NCBI GenBank assembly: GCA_944472155.2
Contig: OX235277.1
Coordinates: 32,560,804 to 32,624,803 of the forward strand
Length of the DNA stretch: 64,000 bases
Direction: 5' to 3'
Source: Trichobilharzia szidati
Lineage: Eukaryota > Platyhelminthes > Trematoda > Strigeidida > Schistosomatidae
The notes under the pieces are model-generated. The model did not search any database. It had not been told where the DNA came from and saw only the letters and a program-made list of their open reading frames with translations. This document shows, piece after piece, positions 56,765 to 64,000 of the stretch; the first letter of the stretch is position 1, and the number at the start of each line of letters is the position of its first letter. A program made the translations under genes and the position numbers.

Positions 56765-56942
56765 ATCAGCGGCTGAATGGCCTACAACCACGCTTTACAA
56801 TCGCAAGGCGTTAGTTTCGAACCCGAGTAGATGCGTGTTGCTGAAGAGCCCCGAACGAGGACGAAACAGCTGTCCAGTATTGCTTGATTTTCCAGTGCTT
56901 CTATAGCTGATGTCAACTCGTTATCAAACCTGTTATCTAATA
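56765..56942 (+). repeat. SINE-A, plus copy of an opposed pair
   Basis: AGCGGCTGAATGGCCTACAA (A box), GTTAGTTTCGAACCCGAGTA (B box), GACGAAACAGCTGTCCAGTA, tail GATGTCAACTCGTTATCAAA. Confidence 0.72.
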
Positions 56943-57812
56943 ATTTTTTCGCATACACTAAATAGACACTAACATTCAATAATTACCCTCTAGAATTTAT
57001 AAAAACGTTTACATGACCTAATGAAATAAATTGAATATTAATATTAGCGTTGGTTGTAACACAAGACAGAATTTGAAGCCTCTGTGTCATTTAAACCTAT
57101 AATTTCGCTTGTAAAGAAGCTATTAAGTTTGAGATATCCAGTAGTATTAATTAGGTAAAACAAAATAACCTGCCAAATACTGTGTGATGATTTTGAGGTC
57201 CAGTACATACACGAATCGAGGTCACACAGTAATTTATTCAGAAAAGAAATCATAGTTCCTGGTAAAGATAACTAATCTAGAAAAAAAGCAACTATCGCAA
57301 TACATGCAGTGACTCCTGCCTACGCTATACGGTGCGATAGGGTGAGAGTTTTAAATTTCAGTTTACTTAAGTAGACAGAGTGAATGAATAATGAATCTGA
57401 TAGTGTGGAAAATTCCCATATTATGAATTAAAAGTCAATCTGAACGAAGAATATTCTTTTCAATAATTTCTCTTCAGGTTCTTACAATTATAAAATATAA
57501 TATTTGTTGTCGTTACAATAAAGGCCAGTTATGCGGCAGATACATTTTTAACGTAGAATAACAGATTAGTTATCGGGTGTCAAAATAAATATTATTATTC
57601 GTCATAATGTATGCCCTTCATGCAAACATTCTCTCAATACTATCGAATCTCCTCGTTTATACTATCCGGACTTATTATTAGTGATATTATCTTTTAGAAC
57701 AAGACATATAAGCGAACAATATTGTTTTCAATTAGATCTTCTTCAGGCTTTACTCTAATTTACATAGATTTATATATAAAATTTTAACCAATGACGGTGA
57801 TTTTGGGAATCA

Positions 57813-57828
57813 AATAATAATCTTAATA

Positions 57829-57863
<35 letters not shown>
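57813..57863. repeat. (AAT)n microsatellite in PLE arm
   Basis: The run is longer than its partner in the right arm (59830-59862), which accounts for the length difference between the arms. Confidence 0.85.
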
Positions 57864-57864
<1 letters not shown>

Positions 57865-58123
57865 TGGTAAATGTTTTGAACATAGTTAATAACGATGATT
57901 ATAATGATTTAAAACAGTTAATCCCTTTTATAAATTTTGATAGCATTATTAGAAGACGGAGATTATCTGAAAAATGTGATGTATTAGCGCTATACATTTC
58001 GAACAATCTGATCACACATTTACTTGTCAAGTCAATATATATGGAAAGGTTAAATTAAACAAGGTGACAAAAAAGAATTAAGAATAATTAACACAAACGT
58101 TTGGTAATCCAATCAAATAAGCA

Positions 58124-58441
58124 TTACCAAGGTAGGTTAAGAGTAATAACAAACTGTTTTTGAATACACAAGGGGGGCTTAAGTTTATGAATGGCTATAG
58201 CCTCAGCGTATTTCAGTAAACGTCCTTGACCGTTTTTATAGATGACCTTAAAGGCTGAGTTAACATCAACCTTATGGTTCATCTCGATTAAATGTTTAGC
58301 TATAGACGAAGTTGGTAGTCTGACACCTGCATCCATTGGCTTGTCACAATTCATCTGTTTTTCTAACCACTTTGGGATATGCTCTCCCACCCTCACGTGC
58401 AACGCGCGATTACTCCTCCCTATGTATGTATGTCCACACAC
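58124..58441 (-). pseudogene. PLE GIY-YIG domain, separated by a stop
   Basis: In frame with the RT, 27 nt after its stop. CGHTYIGRSNRALHVRVGEH carries YIG and the conserved Arg and His; SSIAKHLIEMNHKVDVNSAF, KYAEAIAIHKLKPPLCIQKQ follow. By comparison with the intact ORF at 33350, about 28 residues between the thumb and the Cys-rich lead are deleted, so the link region is damaged although the nuclease motif remains. Confidence 0.85.
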
Positions 58442-58468
58442 ACGAAAATCGGTAAATTGTGTGGGATG

Positions 58469-59425
58469 TCACCGCTTTATCGCTCTCGATAATCTCAGAT
58501 GTAAGACTTCACTAGCCACGTCCCCATTAAATTGAAGTTTCATGAACAGTTCTTTCTTTTTAACTGTTGTCAGTTTTTCTTTGTTGTACCTGGTATTCAT
58601 GTGTCTCCTAACAAATCTACTGGGATAACCCATTTGGACCAGCGTATTTTGAATGTATCCTAGCTCATTTTCTAGGGAATCATCTGTACAAATACGTCTT
58701 GCTCTATTCGTAAGGCATCTGACCAAATTGATTTTATATCGGATTGGTACAAAACTGAGGAAATGTGTATATTGTCCTACAGATGTAGGTTTTCTATAGA
58801 CATCTCTCTTGAGTGAACCATCCTCTCTTCTGCTCAATTGGACGTCAAGGAAATGTAATCCACCATCATGTTCTTCTTCACACGTGAAGATGAGCGATGG
58901 GTGTGCATCATTAAACTTTTTTAACATTACATTCTTGTCAGTTTTCACATCACGAATAATGAACGTATCATCAACATAACGAAAATAAGAATCAGTTTCC
59001 TCTATTACTTGTCTCAATGGACCATTTTCAATCTTGGCTAGAAAGAAATTTGCCAGAATTGGCCCCAATGGAGAACCCATGGCAATACCGTCAATTTGCC
59101 TGTAGTAAAGGTTGTTGAATAAGAAATGTACATTCATAGTACATCTTAAAAGCAGCTCTTTCAGACTAACAACTGGAATTCCGATGTCAGTCTGCTTTTC
59201 TAGTATCTGTTGGCATATGAAATCCACAGTCTCCATAAGTGATACATTGGTAAACAGTGACGCTACATCTAAGGAAAGCATTTGCTTCCCATTTACATTG
59301 ATATCATTCACGTTAGCAATAAATTCGAAAACGTCTTTAACATTATGGTTTACTACCAATTTGTGTAGCGGTTGGAGGAGTTCACCTAACCACTTTGCCA
59401 CTCCATGGTAGGTAGAATTTGACAT
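58469..59425 (-). pseudogene. PLE reverse transcriptase, active-site motif intact
   Basis: 318 codons open. In order: LRPVLDMSNS just upstream, KQMLSLDVASLFTNVSLMET (motif A), YYRQIDGIAMGSPLGPILAN (motif B), YFRYVDDTFIIRDVKTDKNV (YVDD catalytic motif), EHDGGLHFLDVQLSR, then the thumb QYTHFLSFVPIRYKINLVRC to RRHMNTRYNKEKLTTVKKKE. The N-terminal 250 or so residues, including TRPDKG, are missing. The ORF ends at a TGA that lies in the same frame as the GIY-YIG ORF below it. Confidence 0.88.
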
Positions 59426-59924
59426 ATCCAGGACTGGGCGAAGAGTTATCTATCATATTCCATCGAGTCTTTCGAATGGAATCAGAAACCGTCTTTTACA
59501 CTTAGCCGAAGCTATGGGAATTCGAGAGAAAAATCCTAGTCTTTGCATACAAAAGAAGTTTGTTCTACCTTTGTCTCTCCCTTGGCCTAGGTGAACTGTA
59601 TTCAAAACCCTCCCACCCTTTCTTATTTTCCACCTCCTTTGTACTTTTATAATATTTATTTAAACTCTTATTATCGTTCCACTTCACCTTTTAAGATATG
59701 ACCCAATTTATTTATACACTTATATACATATACTATCTTTGTTATTCTTATCACCTGCATAAAACTTATTATCAATATTTTGTTATCATTATAATCATCG
59801 TTATTAACTACGTTCAAAACATTTACCACATTATTATTATCATTATTATTATTATTATTATTTGATTCCCAAAATCACCGTCATTGGTTAAAATTTTATA
59901 TATAAATCTATGTAAATTAGAGTA

Positions 59925-59965
59925 AAGCCTGAAGAAGATCTAATTGAAAACAATATTGTTCGCTT
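59925..59965 (+). ncRNA. Hammerhead-like motif with full consensus core
   Basis: AAGC pairs with GCTT (stem I). CTGAAGA fits CUGANGA; 10 nt of weak stem II; GAA; AACAATATTGTT is a perfect 12-nt palindrome (stem III, which would need dimer formation); C is the cleavage base. The inverted partner is at 57750-57710 on the minus strand. All invariant hammerhead positions are present. Confidence 0.6.
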
Positions 59966-60387
59966 ATATGTCTTGTTCTAATATTATAAATGGGAATATT
60001 TAAAGACTATCTCTTTTCTCAATATATGCCTCCACCTGTTTCATTTCACATATTCGTTATCTCATTATGAACCTCTCATTGCAGTTTTACTATCTCCTGT
60101 TTAACACAGACCACTTTGTACTAGTCACTCACCTGACACCTTTTATAACCTTGAACTGACTTGTCAATTTTCCTACCCCACACTCTACAAATCTATTATG
60201 ATTAATCACCATTTTCTTCCGTTTTACAATATTTTGTAATCGAATTCAGCCTAACACGTTTGTGACACAAAAACGACTATTTATTTTGACACCCGATAAC
60301 TAATCTGTTATTCTACGTTAAAAATGTATCTGCCGCATAACTGGCCTTTATTGTAACGACAACAAATATTATATTTTATAATTGTAA

Positions 60388-60427
60388 GAACCTGAAGAGA
60401 AATTATTGAAAAGAATATTCTTCGTTC
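60388..60427 (+). ncRNA. Hammerhead-like motif, second subtype
   Basis: GAAC pairs with GTTC; CTGAAGA; 9 nt; GAA; AAGAATATTCTT palindrome; C. Compared with 59925, stem I has changed on both strands (AAGC/GCTT to GAAC/GTTC) and so has stem III, with pairing kept. Inverted partner: 57481-57442, minus. Confidence 0.6.
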
Positions 60428-61004
60428 AGATTGACTTTTAATGAATAACGAATCTCCCTTAATTTATCAAATGAATACTAAATATACACAACTGGAATAA
60501 TTCATTCATTAACCATTACACATATTTAGGAAACTCTCCTACCGATAAAACGAAGCAACAAGACACTAGAACCATGGTATCTCAATTACGATAATTTCTG
60601 TCCACTCCAAGGTATTTGTTAAGTGTTTATTCAGACGTATTCAACAGATATCTACTGAGGATAACAGTGAAGAACAAATACAAAAATCTCAGAAATTGGT
60701 TAAGATTCGTAAATGTGTAAAATAAGAGACCCCATAGACTCAGCCAGACTCCAAAAAGGATGTTGACTGATTTCCATTAACTGATAACTAACTGCTGTTG
60801 ATGAAATCCCCAGAAATCCTATAATCTAAATATCAGTCCCCAGCTCACTGATCGCTACTGGGTAGATGTTCTGAAGCTGTACTGAGAAATCGTAACCAGT
60901 AGAGTCAACCACGTCATGGTGAATTGGGTGCTAATCGAAGGCATCAGCGAGTGTGGCGTCTAATTGTGAGTTGACAGAGTCAGAATTCACGGTTCATTAT
61001 TTTC

Positions 61005-61190
61005 TGACCCGAGTGGTTGAATGGTCAACAACCTTGGTCTCATAACCCCTGTGTTTCAGGTTGGGTCCCTGATGCAGTCATGGGTGAGCAATGATGAACA
61101 CTCCCGAAATAGGACGAAATGGCTGTCCATCGCTCCCTGGTTTTAAGTGATTCCTAATTGATTTCGGTTCGTGACGAGATGTAACAGTTG
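61005..61190 (+). repeat. SINE-A, plus copy
   Basis: CCGAGTGGTTGAATGGTCAA (A box), TTTCAGGTTGGGTCCCTGAT (mutated B box), ATAGGACGAAATGGCTGTCC, tail TGATTTCGGTTCGTGACGAG. Confidence 0.68.
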
Positions 61191-62754
61191 AAATTAATCT
61201 TAGCACTACCTTCAAACCCCTAGTTGAAACACGATTTAGTCATATACTCAAGTTTGTTCAATCTCTAGCTGTTTTTAACTTTAAATAGTATTTGGTAAAA
61301 CATTGAACTTTTCTTGCAAATCCAATATTAAAACCAGGGGTTATTTACACCAGAATATTTCTTCCCTTTTATCTTCTATCTATTTCCGGTGATTTTGACA
61401 CCAAAATCAACATTTCGGTCCATAGTGATTTAGTTTTGACATTCTATGCCCTATCATAAGTATGTATTAAAGGGACGTGTGTGTGCTCAAGAGTTTCTAA
61501 ATGTCTTGCTCAAATAAACATTACACGATTCAGATAAATTCGTCTTTTTTGTTTGGAGTTTACTGATTCTTATTTCTCAGCAAAATACTTTTATTTCTTT
61601 CCTTTCTAAAACTTGGAATGGGAACGGAGATTTCAGTGGTGTTCGGCAGACTGAAAACACAAGACTTCTTAAAAATGATCAGTTAGGGGTATGCAACTCA
61701 CTACAGGGCCACTAAGAGAGTAATACCGCAACTAAAGGTTGTTTAAGAAAGCAAGGACTTTATGAAATGTGTATTACAATGAGGTCATTTTTAATACTTA
61801 TCTCAGAAGTCATTTTCATTGATGATGTCACATGATGATTTGATACTACTTAATCTTGATGACTTAGAGTTCCCTTCCTGTTCTTTTTGTGTATATACTT
61901 TTATAGTTTTAAGGAAATTCATAGAAGTGATTTCAAGTAATAATGTGATATGGATATCAGTCTCTTTAAATTAAATTTGTTGGGTTATTAGAATAATATA
62001 TGAAATGTTTCCATTTAATATGATCTTTAATAATAGATAAACCCTGTTTTTTCAGTCGACCATCCTTGATTAATAATCACATGATTTCTGCTTTAGCTCA
62101 TAGACAAACTATGCTCGTCTATGCTCTTTCCTACATCATCTGTCTAATGACAACTCCACCTACACTCCCAACATTTTTTTCCAACCATTAAATCGTATGT
62201 CATCCTTTCACCTGGATCCCTTCCTTTACAAACTGCAATTTGATTACTTCCTAGTACATATTCACTATAATTATGGCATTAATTTTCTGTTTGTTGACTT
62301 TATTTGTGTTGTACATGTAGCTGAATTTACTTCTAAAATAAACTTGAAGGACACACTTTATTTCAAGATAATAAAAGATAATTTAGTGAAACAATTATGG
62401 ATCAATTAAATTGTTTATTTTGACACTAAATTGTTTGACAAGTCTGACGATATAAGATACATTGCTAACTTATGCAAAAACATTAAAATAAATGTGCTCC
62501 AATTCTAGTTCCCTGATAATCTTATGTATTATAATAGTTTAACCACATATCTCATAGCCTTCAGTCTATTGACTTAATAACAGATTCTCCAGGGATCAGT
62601 TCATCTTTGACTTTATGAGGTAGTTGTTCCAGTTTAAGAAGTCAAATCGTCAACTGTCTCAATTTAAAAAAAATCTATTTATCCTTGATCTCTGACAATG
62701 GGATACATAGTGTAGTTTATTTATTTTTCAATCCTTTACTTTCCAAGTGTGACA

Positions 62755-62965
62755 CAAGGCTTCAGGCTTTATTACTGAAGTTTCAACAGCTGTAGTAATT
62801 TAATTTTTACAAAGTGGGATTGCCAGCTTCACACCTGACCTTCGTTCTTTGCCGGGTTACTACCGGCTAAGAGAGGTTTACGAGTGTGTTGATCAGGAAT
62901 CGAACTCCGAAGTACGTGAGTCGTTAGCGAGTATTCTGCCACTCAGCTGCTGACACATCTGGTAT
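62755..62965 (-). repeat. SINE-C, minus, well-preserved tRNA-like head
   Basis: The complement reads TGTCAGCAGCTGAGTGGCAG (A box) and CGGAGTTCGATTCCTGATCA (B box), then TAAACCTCTCTTAGCCGGTA and the body. It has kept the tRNA-like layout better than the 26640 copy. Confidence 0.68.
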
Positions 62966-63194
62966 AAACTAGCAACTTCTGAAATACAATATTTGATGCC
63001 GAAATTAATCTGTATTCTGTTATATATAACCTTTTAAACTGGTTATTGTGTAAGTCAACATTGTTCTGATTTATTCGTCAGGGTGTTTGCATCTACTGAC
63101 ATCTGATACTATACGCTTATGATAAATGTAGTTAGTGAGAGATTAAAATATTATTAAGATCATCAGCCACCGAGATAGTCCCTTTGCCCTCTAC

Positions 63195-63272
63195 ATACCT
63201 GCTGATGGGTTCATTTATCGGGACCTTCAGGTTATGAAGCCAGCTCCTTGATTATTCAACTATTGGGTTGGA
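63195..63272 (-). repeat. SINE-A head, minus
   Basis: GGGACCTTCAGGTTATGAAG and TTGATTATTCAACTATTGGG are the complements of the B and A box regions; body and tail are lost. Exon 1 begins 350 nt to the right. Confidence 0.45.
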
Positions 63273-63625
63273 ACTCAGTGACACGAGAATTCTAACTTTC
63301 ATTAATTAGTGACAATGCGCCACCATCGACCATTGCAAATGATGACTTTTCACTTTTCAAGTAACACTGCGGATGCAACTAATCCTGACTTCTTAATAAA
63401 ACTTCAAAGTATCATTCCCGTAACAACTGATGAGCAGGGAATAGTATTGAGATATTTTGAGTATTTAGAGGTTTTAGAGTAATTCCAGTATTGATATCAT
63501 CACGGTTTATGACGAAATACTCATCTCTTTATGAACTCAAACGAAAATAATCTTAAAATTATACCTTAATTTTTTATATTTGCTAGAAATAATCCTTAAT
63601 GTTTTTAAAAAATATTATAGCTTAC

Positions 63626-63832
63626 TTCTAAATTATGAATATGAGCAACATCAGCTTCACTGTACAATTCAGATTCAAGTCTAGCTAAACGTTCTTCTAA
63701 ATTGGCTCGTTCAGCTTCACATTGTTCAAAACGTCTTTCAGCTTTGCGTAACTTGAATTGTAATATTCTACAGGCTTTGTTCGCTGCTTCTAAATCACGT
63801 TGAAGTTCGCGCACAGCATCACGATCTTCTTC
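63626..63832 (-). CDS. Exon 1 in window: MTCL/SOGA conserved helix
   Basis: 207 nt, 69 codons, phase 0 at both ends. The acceptor ends TTGTCAG before GAAGAAGAT; the donor is GAA|GTAAGC. It encodes EEDRDAVRELQRDLEAANKA, then CRILQFKLRKAERR, then a Glu/Arg/Leu-rich heptad segment. The middle block is the strongest family marker in the window: it matches my memory of a near-invariant helix in vertebrate SOGA/MTCL proteins. The upstream exon lies beyond the right edge, so residues are numbered from here. Read-through into the intron would reach a stop shortly after the donor. Confidence 0.88.
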
Positions 63833-64000
63833 CTGACAATGAAAAAATTCGTCAAACATATATATTTAAAAAAATAAATTAAGACTTATAAAGGCAAAAA
63901 TTACGATAACGATTAATGTCTATATTGAAAGCTACACTAATGATTATCACTTTTAGAAAATGCATACCCAAAGAGAATTGGGTGTTAAAGTTCAAAACTT

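Larger units (their letters stand above)
57427..60442 (-). mobile_element. PLE flanked by two-part inverted repeats
   Basis: The core is a minus-strand PLE (RT 59443-58469, GIY-YIG 58441-58124) joined head-to-head with a plus-strand PLE tail (59480-59592, ending LCIQKKFVLPLSLPWP). Outside lie inverted terminal repeats: 57694-57908 pairs with 59785-59981, and 57427-57591 pairs with 60279-60442. Between the two repeat parts the left side has about 100 nt and the right about 300 nt of unrelated sequence. Each repeat part contains a hammerhead-like motif. (AAT)n runs lie inside both arms. Confidence 0.85.
52472..63625 (-). other. Intron 1 in window, 11.2 kb
   Basis: SINE-A pairs near both ends, an RTE tail at 55105, the inverted PLE at 57.4-60.4 kb, SINE-C at 62755. 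Unassigned: 53000-54700, 55570-56590, 56950-57420, 60450-61000, 61200-62750. No extra exon in these could be supported from splice signals. Confidence 0.7.
1060..63832 (-). other. Partial MTCL/SOGA-type coiled-coil gene (16 internal exons)
   Basis: Sixteen minus-strand exons join into 2871 nt, a stop-free 957-codon frame. Every junction is GT..AG and all phases agree, including split codons at exons 5/6, 7/8, 8/9, 14/15 and 15/16. Neither start nor stop codon is in the window. The product is a long, charged, almost wholly helical protein without membrane segments. Residues 15-33 (exon 1), 70-127 (exon 2) and 186-216 (exon 4) resemble the conserved coiled-coil blocks of the MTCL/SOGA family (DUF3166) in the same order, as I remember that family. 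Known members crosslink or stabilise microtubules, some at the Golgi; that role is inferred here. The family call rests on recognition, not a search. Other long coiled-coil families (ERC/ELKS, JAKMIP) fit the first exons less well. The introns total about 60 kb and are filled with retroelements. Confidence 0.8.

Noticed and set aside
1060..63832. ERC/ELKS or JAKMIP family for the main gene
   Set aside because: These share general coiled-coil character, but the specific blocks of exons 1, 2 and 4 fit MTCL/SOGA better and in the right order.
1..64000. CRISPR arrays, bacterial operons, ribosomal RNA genes, viral genes
   Set aside because: None seen. Introns, GT..AG splicing and retroelement types show a eukaryotic chromosome; the reverse transcriptases belong to PLE and LINE elements.

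Overview
The window looks like a piece of a blood-fluke (Schistosoma-type trematode) chromosome. The sequence is AT-rich, with small coding exons separated by introns of 0.7 to 11 kb. The introns are packed with degenerate retroelements of kinds known from schistosomes: Penelope-like elements (PLEs) with GIY-YIG tails, RTE/SR2-type LINEs, SINE-like repeats carrying hammerhead cores (SM-alpha type), and tRNA-derived SINEs. The species cannot be named from the sequence alone.

One host gene fills the window. It lies on the minus strand and runs right to left. I could join 16 internal exons between 63832 and 1060. Every intron obeys GT..AG, every splice phase matches its neighbour, and the joined exons read 957 codons without a stop. 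Neither end of the gene is present. The protein is almost entirely coiled coil. Its first exons carry sequence I recognise from the MTCL/SOGA family (microtubule-crosslinking factors, DUF3166): a conserved helix in exon 1, a second conserved block in exon 2, and a DUF3166-like segment in exon 4. A Ser/Thr-rich hinge follows in exon 5, then about 660 residues of further mainly coiled coil.

Intron contents, left to right: 1-9 kb holds hammerhead SINE copies, RTE tails, a PLE tail with a 135-bp palindrome, and a PLE with 372-bp inverted arms. 9-17 kb holds SINEs and small RTE and PLE scraps around closely spaced exons. 17.6-27.8 kb holds two GIY-YIG PLE tails, SINEs, an RTE scrap and a minus-strand LINE reverse transcriptase relic. 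28-36.7 kb holds a PLE with a palindromic head, an opposed PLE, and a long minus-strand PLE with LTR-like ends into whose reverse transcriptase a second, inverted PLE piece has been inserted. 37-41.3 kb holds a decayed SR2/RTE LINE carrying a tRNA-Gly-derived SINE. 41.8-49.4 kb holds more PLE and RTE tails. 57.4-60.5 kb holds a PLE with the best preserved reverse transcriptase, enclosed by a two-part inverted repeat.

The most interesting signal not covered by simple gene calling is a set of hammerhead-ribozyme-like motifs in the terminal repeats of the PLEs. At least ten copies share the core, and the bases of stems I and II change in compensating ways between copies. The second theme is that PLE remnants here repeatedly occur as head-to-head or inverted-repeat structures.
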